DNA from: Bacteroidota bacterium
GTDB lineage: Bacteria > Bacteroidota > Bacteroidia > UKL13-3
Direction of reading: 5' to 3'
DNA length: 15,220 nt
NCBI GenBank assembly: GCA_010027395.1
Contig: RGVD01000040.1
Location: forward strand, 1-15,220
Part shown: positions 7,013 through 15,122 of the stretch, in pieces
Position numbering within the stretch: the first letter of the stretch is position 1
How the letters are laid out: each line of letters starts with the position of its first letter
Program-made: the position numbers and the translations under genes
Notes under the pieces: model-generated
Database searches by the model: none
Told to the model about the DNA's origin: nothing
The model's input: the letters and a program-made list of their open reading frames with translations, nothing else

Positions 7013-7476
7013 GCCTAAAAAAGAAAGGAAAGCTGCACACCAAACTATTAATGTTAGATATAGATAGAAACTTCCTTCAACAACAATTAAATAATATTGG
7101 TAATCCCGGATTAATCGAAGATTTAGAATTCTGTGGCTATGTTCCTAATCAAGATTTACCTGCAATATATTCGCAAGCTGAAATGTTCTTATATCCATCT
7201 TTGCGAGAAAGTTTTGGAATACCCATACTTGAAGCTATGGCTTGTGGTGTAGCGGTTATAACATCAAATACTTCCTCTATGCCTGAAATTGCAGAGGATA
7301 GTGCAGAGTATTGCAACCCATTCGATCCTGAATCAATTGCGGCTGCTATTGAAATATTTCAGCAAAATAAAGAATATAAAAATAACATAGCCTTAAAAGG
7401 CATAGAGAGAGCAAATTCATTTTCTTGGACAAATAATGCGAAGCAAACTTTAGACATATATAACAACCTATTTTGA
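7009..7476 (+). pseudogene. C-terminal half of a GT4-family glycosyltransferase, cut by the IS
   Basis: About 155 residues that match only the C-terminal, nucleotide-sugar-binding Rossmann domain of GT4 glycosyltransferases. GYVPNQDLPAIYSQAEMFLYPS is followed by ESFGIPILEAMACG, the E-x7-E donor-binding motif (about residues 67-75 of the fragment), and then SSMPEIAEDSAEYCNPFDPESIA. A complete enzyme would have about 350-380 residues, so the acceptor-binding N-terminal domain is missing. The similarity begins within a few codons of the IS right end, and the frame is closed upstream by a stop inside the IS repeat. The only start available at the edge is a TTG at 7009. The N-terminal half is not found left of the IS. 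The fragment is almost certainly inactive. It was probably part of the same polysaccharide cluster as the next genes. Confidence 0.88.
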
Positions 7477-7538
7477 AATAATATTTTATTTATTGGGAGT
7501 ATGTCTTATTTTTAGCGCTGAATAAACCTATAATTTTG

Positions 7539-8306
7539 ATGAACAAATCATATTACTCGCAGACAACCTACAAGGATGCGGAAGACCTTAAAAGATTAAA
7601 TTTTATAGTCAATTCGATACAAAAACTTGGTTTACCGAATGCTAAAGTTTTAGATATTGGCTGTGGTAATGGTAATATAAGTATGGCACTAGGATCAATT
7701 GGATTCAATGTAGTTGGAGTTGATATTGATGCCACATCAATAAAAAAAGCAAAAGAAAAAAACACCTTTAAAAATATTGAATTCAAAATAATTGATGCTA
7801 ATTCATTTACCATGAATGATGAGTTTGATGCTGTTGTTTGTAGTGAAGTACTGGAGCATCTTGAGGTACCTTCTGATATAGTAGGTTCCATATTTAGAAT
7901 ATTAAAACCGGGTGGCGTTTTGGTGGCAACAGTGCCAAATGGTTGGGGACCACGTGAGGTTCTAATTACTAAACCAATGCAATGGCTAAATAAAAACAAA
8001 TTTGATGGGCCAATTTTGTTATTAAAAAAAATGATGGGATACAGCAATACCACACATCAGAGCTCAAATCCGGACTTAACACATATTCAATTTTTCTCGT
8101 TTAGTACTATTCAGAAACTTATGCTAGAAAAAGGTTTTAATTTAATTCAATTTGACAATGCAGACTTTTTGGAAAGGATATTTCCCTATTCATTCTTGAC
8201 CCGAAGAGTTTATTTTCTTCAAAAAATTGATTGCCATGTAGCTGATTACATACCTAAATTTTTGACCAGTGGCTTTTATACAAGCTGGACCAAGCCTAAT
8301 AAATAA
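7539..8306 (+). CDS. SAM-dependent class I methyltransferase
   Basis: A 255-residue protein with a Rossmann-like methyltransferase fold. Motif I is VLDIGCGNGNI (about 37-47), followed by the acidic ribose-binding residue in VVGVDID (D62). The later motifs are VVCSEVLEHLEVP and LKPGGVLVATVPNGWG. The C-terminal half (HIQFFSFSTIQKLMLEKGF) is typical of methyltransferases in sugar and polysaccharide gene clusters. The substrate is not identifiable; context suggests a glycan or a lipid-linked sugar. The ATG at 7539 is preferred over the TTG one codon before it. The stop lies only two bases before the next gene's ATG, so it is co-transcribed with the GT2 gene. It lies downstream of the truncated GT4 gene, and may have lost its original promoter with the missing DNA. 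Confidence 0.88.
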   Translation: MNKSYYSQTTYKDAEDLKRLNFIVNSIQKLGLPNAKVLDIGCGNGNISMALGSIGFNVVGVDIDATSIKKAKEKNTFKNIEFKIIDANSFTMNDEFDAVVCSEVLEHLEVPSDIVGSIFRILKPGGVLVATVPNGWGPREVLITKPMQWLNKNKFDGPILLLKKMMGYSNTTHQSSNPDLTHIQFFSFSTIQKLMLEKGFNLIQFDNADFLERIFPYSFLTRRVYFLQKIDCHVADYIPKFLTSGFYTSWTKPNK

Positions 8307-8308
8307 TT

Positions 8309-9466
8309 ATGACCTATCTATATTGGATATGCCTTGCCATTGTGATATATAGCTATGTGGGCTATGGCATCATATTATATATTCTCGTAAAAATAAAAAA
8401 AATCCTATCCAAAAAGACTAAGTACGATATTGATTTTTTACCGGAAGTAACATTGGTTGTTCCATGTTTTAACGAAGCTGATTATATTGAAGATAAAATA
8501 ATTAATAGTCTTAACTTAGATTACCCAAAGAATAAAATAGAATTCATTTTTATTAGCGATGGATCGACAGATGATACTCCTCAACGTATTAAAAAATATA
8601 TTGAAATACTCGCACTTCATGAATCACCACGAAATGGAAAAGCAGCTGCGATGAACAGGGCGATGACTCATGTTAAAACACCTATCGTAATTTTTTGTGA
8701 CGCAAATACCCATTTAAACAAAGAAGCCATAAAGGAGCTAGTTAAACATTATAAAGATCCAAATGTGGGAGCAGTTACAGGTGAAAAAAGAATCATCCAA
8801 AAAGATAAAGAAAATGCGAGTACCGCTGGAGAAGGTATTTACTGGAAGTATGAATCATTTTTAAAACAACTCGACTCTGATTTTTACACCATTGTTGGGG
8901 CAGCGGGTGAACTCATGTCTTATAGAACTGAACTGTATACTGAACTACCCAAAGACACTTTGCTTGATGATTTAACACAATCTATGCAAATAGCCTTACA
9001 AGGATATAGAGTAATTTATGAAAAGAATGCCTACGCAGCTGAGACTGCTTCTGCAAATGTGGGTGAAGAACTAAAAAGAAAAATAAGAATAGCTGCAGGT
9101 GCATGGCAAAGCATGACTAGGTTAGGAATTGCTTTTAACCCCTTTCACAACTTGAAGCTGAGTTTTTTATTTATTTCTCACAGGGTTTCAAGATGGACTC
9201 TGGCCCCTTTCTCATTATTAATTTTGATAATTTTAAATATCTTGTTATTTAATGTATCATTGATTTATAACCTTTTATTATTTGTGCAAGTTCTATTTTA
9301 TGCTGCTGCACTTATGGGTTGGTACTTTGAAAATAAAAAAATTAAAATCAAAATTCTGTTTGTACCCTATTATTTTTTTATCATGAATTTGTGCATGTAC
9401 CTCGGTTTAGCTAGGTTTTTAAAGGGAAAACAATCGGTTTCATGGGAAAGATCAAAAAGAGCTTAA
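8309..9466 (+). CDS. Membrane GT2-family glycosyltransferase
   Basis: A 385-residue processive-type family 2 glycosyltransferase, like those making extracellular polysaccharides at the inner membrane. There is an N-terminal membrane helix (about 3-27), then the cytosolic GT-A domain. VVPCFNEADYIEDKI and FISDGSTDDT bind the nucleotide sugar, FCDANTHL (about 129-136) is the DxD-equivalent, and TLLDDLTQSM (about 217-226) supplies the acidic base region. RIAAGAWQSM and HRVSRW (291-296) resemble the Q/RxxRW acceptor motif. Two or three hydrophobic helices follow (about 297-340 and 348-368), and a basic tail ends in WERSKRA. The sugar is unknown. It starts two bases after the methyltransferase stop, so they are probably one operon. 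Confidence 0.9.
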   Translation: MTYLYWICLAIVIYSYVGYGIILYILVKIKKILSKKTKYDIDFLPEVTLVVPCFNEADYIEDKIINSLNLDYPKNKIEFIFISDGSTDDTPQRIKKYIEILALHESPRNGKAAAMNRAMTHVKTPIVIFCDANTHLNKEAIKELVKHYKDPNVGAVTGEKRIIQKDKENASTAGEGIYWKYESFLKQLDSDFYTIVGAAGELMSYRTELYTELPKDTLLDDLTQSMQIALQGYRVIYEKNAYAAETASANVGEELKRKIRIAAGAWQSMTRLGIAFNPFHNLKLSFLFISHRVSRWTLAPFSLLILIILNILLFNVSLIYNLLLFVQVLFYAAALMGWYFENKKIKIKILFVPYYFFIMNLCMYLGLARFLKGKQSVSWERSKRA

Positions 9467-9564
9467 AATCTAGAACATTATATCTCATTCAATATTTTAC
9501 ATCTGATTATCAAATATTTAAATTCCATTATAGTAAAATTACAATTTCTTAATGATGATTGATT

Positions 9565-9593
9565 GATTCGTATTTACCAATTCGTTTAATTTG
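9565..9593 (+). promoter_or_regulatory. Possible Bacteroidota promoter of the PID-CTERM-like gene
   Basis: A TTG (9563-9565) and TTAATTTG (9586-9593, seven of eight matches to TAnnTTTG) are separated by 20 bases, the spacing usual for Bacteroidota promoters. The predicted transcript would start near 9600, about 10 bases before the ATG at 9610. The gene might thus be transcribed apart from the glycosyltransferase upstream. Confidence 0.35.
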
Positions 9594-9609
9594 AACAAAA
9601 GTTAGAGAT

Positions 9610-9801
9610 ATGAAAAACGCAATAAAATTTTTATTTATATTAACAATCCTATTAGTTTTTGCTAACGTTGTTAATGCACAGCCTGGTTCAGGTGGATTTG
9701 GTGATGAGCCTAATGATGTACCATTAGATGGTGGAGTTATTATTTTAGCTGTTGCTAGTGCTAGCTATGGAATTAAGAAATTAATAAAAGGCAAAAAATA
9801 A
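9610..9801 (+). CDS. Small exported protein with PID-CTERM-like sorting signal
   Basis: A 63-residue protein made almost only of targeting parts. Residues 1-23 are a clear signal peptide (KNAIKFLFILTILLVFANVVNA, cut before QPG). Residues 24-37 are a short Gly/Asp/Pro spacer, then come VPLDGG (about 37-42), a hydrophobic stretch of about 16 residues (VIILAVASASYG) and a basic tail (KKLIKGKK). The pattern P-[IL]-D-G-G, membrane helix and Lys-rich end matches what I recall as the PID-CTERM sorting domain of Bacteroidota, thought to be handled by exosortase-like proteases. Proteins of this tiny size often sit beside polysaccharide genes, as here. No exosortase gene is in the window. The mature role is unknown; it could be processed to a short exported peptide. 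Confidence 0.75.
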   Translation: MKNAIKFLFILTILLVFANVVNAQPGSGGFGDEPNDVPLDGGVIILAVASASYGIKKLIKGKK

Positions 9802-9826
9802 TTTTTAATTATAATAATCAGATATT

Positions 9827-9860
9827 AAAAAAGCGCTCAAATCAATTTGAGCGCTTTTTT
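9827..9860. terminator. Strong bidirectional hairpin terminator
   Basis: A perfect 15-bp stem (9827-9841 with 9846-9860) around the loop TCAA, with A6 on one side and T6 on the other. It lies between convergent genes, the PID-CTERM-like gene and ilvE, and can end transcripts from both. Confidence 0.92.
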
Positions 9861-9879
9861 TATGGCCTTAAGAAATCAA

Positions 9880-10944
9880 CTATTTGATTTTATAAACCCA
9901 ATTATTCGTGTCTTCAATTTTTGAGGTCTGGGTATCACTTAATCTTTTGTATAACCAATTTGAAACAATCCTTGATTCAGCATTTGGTAGTATGTACTCT
10001 ACACCATCATTATTAATAGCCTCAATCTTCGCAATTAAAGCAGCAGTGCCCGTTCCAAATGCATCTGTTAAAATTCCATCTTGGCTTGCTTTTGCTATTT
10101 CATCCAAACTGATTCTCTTCTCTACCACTTCATAACCACCTTCTTTCAATAGTTTAATACAACTATCGCGTGTGACACCTTGTAATATGTTTCCATCCAA
10201 TTCTGGTGTAATAACTGTCTTATCATTTAAAACGAAAAACAAATTTGTTGTGCCAGACTCTTCAACATACTTATGCTCTTCTCCATCAGTCCAAATGATT
10301 TGGTCATACCCAGCTTTCTTAGCTTCCATTGTGGGCAACATACTTATTCCATAGTTACCTGCAGCTTTGGCATAACCCACACCACCTTTAAATGCGCGTA
10401 CATAGGTTTTCTCCACCCTAACCTTAATTGGCTTGGGATAATAGCTATTAACAGGGCAACAGAAAATCATGAAGGTATAATTGTTTGATGGTCGTACACC
10501 CACAAAATCATCCGTGGCAAACATAAATGGCCTTAAATATAAGGCACTTCCTTCTTTTGTAGGGATCCAATTTTGATCCAATTTTACCAACTGACTCAAT
10601 CCTTCAATAAACAATTCCTCAGTTATAGCAGGCATTCCCATTCTATGGGCTGATTCATTTATTCTTTTATAATTATCATATGGTCTGAATAACTGTGGAT
10701 TACCACTAGGGTCTTTAAAGGCTTTCATTCCTTCAAACACAGCTTGTCCATAATGTAAACTTGAAAGGGCAGGTGATATACTAATATTTCCATATGGTAA
10801 AATCTCTGGATCTTGCCACATACCATCTTTATAATCAACACGAAACATATGATCTGAAAATATTTTTCCAAATTCTATGTTCTCAAAATCACATTCCTTA
10901 ATTCTAGATTGATTGGTTTTGCTAATTTTTATTGAAATTGCCAT
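9880..10944 (-). CDS. ilvE: Branched-chain amino acid aminotransferase
   Basis: A 354-residue fold-type IV PLP aminotransferase that interconverts leucine, isoleucine and valine with their 2-oxoacids. The length and N-terminus fit the larger BCAT group (as in eukaryotic BCAT and bacterial group II) rather than the ~300-residue E. coli type. HYGQAVFEGMKAF (65-77) is the conserved start of the PLP domain, GYAKAAGNYG (190-199) has the Schiff-base lysine K193, and VEESGTTNLFFV holds the PLP-nitrogen-contacting Glu (E229). The later GILTDAFGTGTAALIA is the phosphate-binding loop. Its ATG (10944-10942) is only five bases from the ATG of the divergent neighbouring gene, so its promoter must lie inside that gene's coding sequence. 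Confidence 0.95.
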   Translation of the reverse strand: MAISIKISKTNQSRIKECDFENIEFGKIFSDHMFRVDYKDGMWQDPEILPYGNISISPALSSLHYGQAVFEGMKAFKDPSGNPQLFRPYDNYKRINESAHRMGMPAITEELFIEGLSQLVKLDQNWIPTKEGSALYLRPFMFATDDFVGVRPSNNYTFMIFCCPVNSYYPKPIKVRVEKTYVRAFKGGVGYAKAAGNYGISMLPTMEAKKAGYDQIIWTDGEEHKYVEESGTTNLFFVLNDKTVITPELDGNILQGVTRDSCIKLLKEGGYEVVEKRISLDEIAKASQDGILTDAFGTGTAALIAKIEAINNDGVEYILPNAESRIVSNWLYKRLSDTQTSKIEDTNNWVYKIK

Positions 10945-10949
10945 CGTTT

Positions 10950-11417
10950 ATGAAAGTATCTGACGAGTTTATGAATTTATTATTTGACGAAATTTTCGTT
11001 GTCAAAGAAAAACAAAATAGTGCACAATTCAACTATTATGGCAATAACACAGCACGAGTATTACATATAGTTGATTTTGAAATGCTTGAAAATGAAAACA
11101 AAGATGAGCAGGCCCAAATAAGATCCATTATTGAAAAGGGATTTCTCTTGAACGTAGACGATAATGCCATAGTATCTATCGATAATATTGGCGACCAAAA
11201 TTATGAGGATATCATAGGTTATTTCAACCCTCAAAAATTAATAGTATGGGGCTGTAATGATTTTGCAAGTAAACAACTTAAAATCAAAGATTATGAAATT
11301 CAACAAAAGGAAATCACATTAATACTTAAAGCAGAACCAGTATTTGAATACATAAGCAGCAATGCTAAAAAACAACAACTATGGCTACAAATCAAACGTA
11401 TGAACACCCTCGCATGA
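10950..11417 (+). CDS. Uncharacterised protein, possible HolD (DNA polymerase III psi)-like
   Basis: A 155-residue protein from the ATG at 10950; a TTG at 10932 is open upstream but would overlap the ilvE start. There is no signal peptide or membrane helix. Predicted pattern: an N-terminal region with NYYGNNTARVLHIVDF, a helix, a short strand (AIVSIDN), a helix (YEDIIGYFNP), a strand (KLIVWGC), a strand (ITLILKAEP) and a C-terminal helix ending QQLWLQIKRM. The end (EP, FEYI, SNAKKQQLWLQI) resembles in spacing the C-terminus of E. coli HolD (SPAL, NPTARAALWQQI), as far as I remember that sequence. This is suggestive only. It overlaps rdgB by ATGA, so they are probably translated together. Small conserved proteins of this sort are common next to rdgB in Bacteroidota. 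Function is not established. Confidence 0.72.
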   Translation: MKVSDEFMNLLFDEIFVVKEKQNSAQFNYYGNNTARVLHIVDFEMLENENKDEQAQIRSIIEKGFLLNVDDNAIVSIDNIGDQNYEDIIGYFNPQKLIVWGCNDFASKQLKIKDYEIQQKEITLILKAEPVFEYISSNAKKQQLWLQIKRMNTLA

Positions 11418-12007
11418 TAGAATTAATATTTGCCTCGCACAATAAAAATAAAGCCCTTGAAATAGAAAAAAAATTGGCCTCTCAATTCAAAATCATTACT
11501 TTGGATGATATTGGTATCCATGAAGAAATAGTAGAAGATGGCATAACACTGTCCGCTAATGCAATTATTAAAGCTGAGTTTGTTTTCAAAAAAATAAATA
11601 AAAATTGTTTTGCGGATGATACTGGTCTTATGGTGGATGCCCTAAATGGTGAGCCTGGAGTATTCAGTGCTCGCTATGCAGGCACCGAAAAAATTGACAA
11701 TAACAATATGGATTTGCTTTTGAAGAATTTAACGGGAATTGAAAACAGAAAAGCTAAATTCGTAACAGCCATTTGTTTGATTTACCAAGGAGTTCAGCAT
11801 ATGATTGAAGGAGAATTACATGGTAGAATTATTGATGAGAAAAGAGGTAATTATGGATTTGGCTACGACCCCATTTTTGTGCCTGATGGATATGACATCA
11901 CTTTAGCTGAAATGGATATGGATGAAAAAAACAAAATAAGTCACAGAGCCAAAGCCATAGAGAAAATGAAAATGCTTTTAGAATCCTTATCAAACAATAA
12001 ATCATAG
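11414..12007 (+). CDS. rdgB: XTP/dITP diphosphatase (RdgB/HAM1)
   Basis: A house-cleaning nucleotide pyrophosphatase that hydrolyses dITP, XTP and similar non-canonical triphosphates to monophosphates. From the ATG at 11414 it has 197 residues, a normal length. FASHNKNKALEI (6-17) is the nucleotide-binding motif. FADDTGLMVDAL provides the acidic residues and GEPGVFSARYAG follows. GNYGFGYDPIFVPDGY and SHRAKAIEKM are the conserved C-terminal motifs. The frame is open to 11381, but MIELIFASHNKNK is the usual N-terminus, and the ATG at 11414 sits in an ATGA overlap with the previous gene, which decides the start. A 27-base gap separates it from porZ. Confidence 0.95.
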   Translation: MIELIFASHNKNKALEIEKKLASQFKIITLDDIGIHEEIVEDGITLSANAIIKAEFVFKKINKNCFADDTGLMVDALNGEPGVFSARYAGTEKIDNNNMDLLLKNLTGIENRKAKFVTAICLIYQGVQHMIEGELHGRIIDEKRGNYGFGYDPIFVPDGYDITLAEMDMDEKNKISHRAKAIEKMKMLLESLSNNKS

Positions 12008-12034
12008 CAAATTCCGTTTGCAGTATTTACTAAA

Positions 12035-14314
12035 ATGAAAAAAATATTATTATTTATATTTTCAAGTGTCTGCTTAAATCTAATAGCCCAGCAAAGACCG
12101 AATGTGGAAGGTTGGAGGGTGCATCTACCCTATCAGAAAGCCACAACCCTAGCAGAAGTGGGAGATAAAATTTATGTGGGATCACCAAGTGGTATTTTCA
12201 CTGTTGATATTAGTGATTTCTCTATCGAAAGGCTCTCAAAAATTACAGGCTTATCTGATGTAGAAGTGAAGTTGGTAAGACATAACCCATTACTCAATTT
12301 AACTATCATAGTATACCAAAATGCAAACATTGATATTATAGACCATAAGGCAAACAACATCATAAACCTACCCGATTTGCTGCAATTAAATATCATTGGA
12401 AGTAAAGCCATTAATAATATTTGTTTCTATAACAACAATTTATACCTAGCTACTGATTTTGGCATTGTGCTAGTCGACTTAGAAAACAAACGAGTTATTG
12501 ACTCCTACCAAAACCTTGGTAATAATGGTTCTAACCTTTCCTTTAACGATGTAGCCATTTTTAATAACATTATTTATGGTGCAACTAATTTAGGTATTTA
12601 CACTGCTTCATTAGATGCCAATAACTTAAGCGATTTTAATTTTTGGAAAAAGACTAGCACCTTTTCTTATGCCAATCACTTAGAAGTATTCAACTCGAAG
12701 TTATATGCTAATGTGGATAGTAATTTAAAAGTATTTGATGGCCTTAATGCTTGGACTGCTTATGCCACAAGCCTTGATGGAAAAGTACGCAGTCTTCAAG
12801 TAAATAATAATAAACTTAGCATTACAACAAGTGATGAAGTGATTATTCAAGATGCCAATGGACTTGCGGATAAAAAGTCAAATATAAAGAACCGAAACGA
12901 AGCCATTGTTTGCAAAAACGACAAGCTATTTTTAGTAGATAATTCTTTTGGGGCCCAAATGTACCCGGGCTTAACAGGAGAATTTGAATATATCATCCCC
13001 AATGGTCCCACATCTATTTCAGCTAGTGCCATAAACTATGGCAATGGTGCCACATGGGTAGCGGCAGGTGCTGTGGATGATTCATGGCAAAAACAATTTT
13101 TCATTAATCGCTTTTATAAATTTCAAAACAATGCATGGGAAAATTATATCGATAAAAACATTCCTGAATTAAATGGCATCACAGATATTTTAGAAGTAAA
13201 AGTAAACCCAAGATCGGGCAAAGTATATGCAGCTTCATTTGGAAATGGCATTTTTGAAATGGACGAAAATGCATCTAGAGTGATTAATAAATATGATTCA
13301 TCCAACAGTTCATTGAGGCCCAATTACAACCCTTCATTTCCGCAGCTTTATGCTAGTTCGATTGATTTTGATGGAATTGGCAATATGTGGGTAGCCAATC
13401 ACTCTGCACCCGAACCTATTTCTGTAATGAATACGGATGGCACATGGAAATCGTTTTCAATTGGTGGTCTTTTAGGCGGAGCAAACGAAATAACCAAAAT
13501 CAAATGTGACCAAGACAGTAACAAGTGGGTGATATTGAAAAGAGAATTGGGTGTGTTGGTGTTTAATAGTGTAAGCAACCAAGTAAAAATATTGACCAAG
13601 GATGTCAACAATGGGGCTTTGCCCTCTAACCAAGTCTATTGTGCTGTACCTGATAAAAATGGTTCTGTATGGATTGGCACATCGCAAGGCTTAACCATTT
13701 TAAGCAATCCTGCTTTGATTTTCGCCACACCAAAAGTGAACTTTGATGCTCAACAAATCGTAATTAAAACAGGTTTGGTGTATTCAAATTTCTTAGGTAC
13801 TGAAGCAATTAATTGTATAAAAGTAGATGGTGGTAACCGCAAGTGGATAGGTACGCGCAACGGGGTATGGTATGTTTCGCCTGATGGTTATACAGTCATA
13901 CATAATTTCACAACTGCAAATAGTCCTTTGCTGTCCAATAATGTTTTAGAAATTGGCATTGATGAAAAAACAGGTGAAGTATTTTTTGCTACCGATAAAG
14001 GAATCATTTCCTATATGGGAACATCCACCGAGCCCGACTCTCGCTTAAGTAATATTTTTATTTATCCAAACCCAGTGAGACCAGAATACAATGGGTTAAT
14101 TTCCATAAAAGGTTTGATTAAAAATACCATTGTAAAGATTACAGATATTTCGGGCAATTTGGTTTACGAAACCACTTCAAATGGAGGAACTGCCACTTGG
14201 GATGGAACTACATTTAGAGGCAATAGAGCAGCTACGGGCGTATATTTAATCTTTGCTGCAGAGCGTATCAAAGGAGAAGAATCGCAAGTAGGGAAAATAT
14301 TGTTTATTAACTAA
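12035..14314 (+). CDS. porZ: PorZ-like type IX secretion protein (beta-propeller, T9SS sorting domain)
   Basis: A 759-residue exported protein, close in length to PorZ of Porphyromonas gingivalis. There is a signal peptide at 1-19 (KKILLFIFSSVCLNLIAQ). The mature part opens with WRVHLPYQKATTLAEVGDKI, an N-terminus seen in PorZ proteins. Repeated blades follow, such as KIYVGSPSGIF, GSVWIGTSQGLTIL (near 540-555) and RKWIGTRNGVWYVSP (near 602), giving two-component-regulator-like beta-propellers. The end is a type A T9SS sorting domain from about 673: NIFIYPNPV, VKITDISGNLVYE, TATWDGTTFRGN, TGVYLIF and VGKILFIN. In P. gingivalis PorZ belongs to the cell-surface attachment complex with PorU, PorV and PorQ, delivering anionic LPS for anchoring cargo. 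The stop overlaps the recO start (TAATG). The gene order rdgB-porZ-recO supports the call. Confidence 0.85.
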   Translation: MKKILLFIFSSVCLNLIAQQRPNVEGWRVHLPYQKATTLAEVGDKIYVGSPSGIFTVDISDFSIERLSKITGLSDVEVKLVRHNPLLNLTIIVYQNANIDIIDHKANNIINLPDLLQLNIIGSKAINNICFYNNNLYLATDFGIVLVDLENKRVIDSYQNLGNNGSNLSFNDVAIFNNIIYGATNLGIYTASLDANNLSDFNFWKKTSTFSYANHLEVFNSKLYANVDSNLKVFDGLNAWTAYATSLDGKVRSLQVNNNKLSITTSDEVIIQDANGLADKKSNIKNRNEAIVCKNDKLFLVDNSFGAQMYPGLTGEFEYIIPNGPTSISASAINYGNGATWVAAGAVDDSWQKQFFINRFYKFQNNAWENYIDKNIPELNGITDILEVKVNPRSGKVYAASFGNGIFEMDENASRVINKYDSSNSSLRPNYNPSFPQLYASSIDFDGIGNMWVANHSAPEPISVMNTDGTWKSFSIGGLLGGANEITKIKCDQDSNKWVILKRELGVLVFNSVSNQVKILTKDVNNGALPSNQVYCAVPDKNGSVWIGTSQGLTILSNPALIFATPKVNFDAQQIVIKTGLVYSNFLGTEAINCIKVDGGNRKWIGTRNGVWYVSPDGYTVIHNFTTANSPLLSNNVLEIGIDEKTGEVFFATDKGIISYMGTSTEPDSRLSNIFIYPNPVRPEYNGLISIKGLIKNTIVKITDISGNLVYETTSNGGTATWDGTTFRGNRAATGVYLIFAAERIKGEESQVGKILFIN

Positions 14315-15042
14315 TGCTCAGCAAGTGCCAAGCCATCGTCATTCACACTATCAACTATAGCGAAAGCAGTGTCATACTAAAATGCTTTACAAGCGACTAT
14401 GGTTTGCAGTCGTATATGATAAATGGCGTGAGAGGAAGAAAAGGTGCCATTAGGTCATCACAATTGCTGCCACTCACTCTGCTTGAGCTCGATACCTACC
14501 ACCAACAAAATAAAAACCTGCAACGCATAAAGGAACTAAAATGCATTCCTGTGTTGCATCATATCCATTTTGATATTATTAAAAGTTCGATAGGCATGTT
14601 TTTGGCCGAACTCCTAAACAAAGTGTTAAGTGAGGAAAACCAACAAGACAAACCTCTTTTTGATTTCTTATTCAATTCCATTCAAATATTGGATCTATCA
14701 ACAAGTAATGTATCCAATTTCCCTTGCTATTTCATGCTTCATTTGAGTAAGTTTTTAGGCTTTATGCCAAAAGGTAATTATTCTGATATGCATAACTCTT
14801 TCAATAAAATAGAAGGTGTGTATGATGAATGGTTTATTGGTGCCCCTAATCAAATTGAACCTGATTTAAGTGAAAAATTATTTAGACTTCAAGAATCTAA
14901 TTTTGATAGTTTTCATTTAATCAAACTAAATACCCAGCAAAGGGCTGAATTGCTCGATATACTTATCTCATACTACCAATCGCATTTGGCTACATTTAGC
15001 AATCTTAAGTCGCATAAGGTATTGGCAGAGGTTTTGGGGTAA
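14314..15042 (+). CDS. recO: DNA repair protein RecO
   Basis: A 242-residue recombination mediator that helps RecR load RecA on SSB-coated DNA in the RecF pathway and anneals complementary strands. The N-terminal OB fold (1-80) contains AIVIHTINYSESSVILKCFTSDYG and the following GVRGRKGA basic loop. The rest is the helical C-terminal domain (FLAELLNKVLSEENQQDKPLFDFL, YFMLHLSKFLGFMP). The four-cysteine zinc site found in some RecO proteins is absent. The ATG overlaps the porZ stop by one base, so the two are coupled. It is the last gene before the mobile-element-like sequence at the window's end. Confidence 0.9.
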   Translation: MLSKCQAIVIHTINYSESSVILKCFTSDYGLQSYMINGVRGRKGAIRSSQLLPLTLLELDTYHQQNKNLQRIKELKCIPVLHHIHFDIIKSSIGMFLAELLNKVLSEENQQDKPLFDFLFNSIQILDLSTSNVSNFPCYFMLHLSKFLGFMPKGNYSDMHNSFNKIEGVYDEWFIGAPNQIEPDLSEKLFRLQESNFDSFHLIKLNTQQRAELLDILISYYQSHLATFSNLKSHKVLAEVLG

Positions 15043-15122
15043 GTTCTATTCAATAGTAATTTTTAAGTACTAAATATTTTATTATGTAAAAGTTTATTTA
15101 AAAAAAGGGCTTATCTGTAATA

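Noticed and set aside
7531..7538. TAATTTTG, a perfect TAnnTTTG box before the methyltransferase
   Set aside because: It directly touches the ATG at 7539, so the transcript would start inside the gene; probably chance.
7568..8053. 161-residue minus-strand ORF opposite the methyltransferase
   Set aside because: It is low-complexity antisense shadow of a gene with clear SAM motifs.
11381..11413. Longer N-terminus of RdgB
   Set aside because: The ATG at 11414 gives the standard N-terminus and forms an ATGA overlap with the preceding gene.
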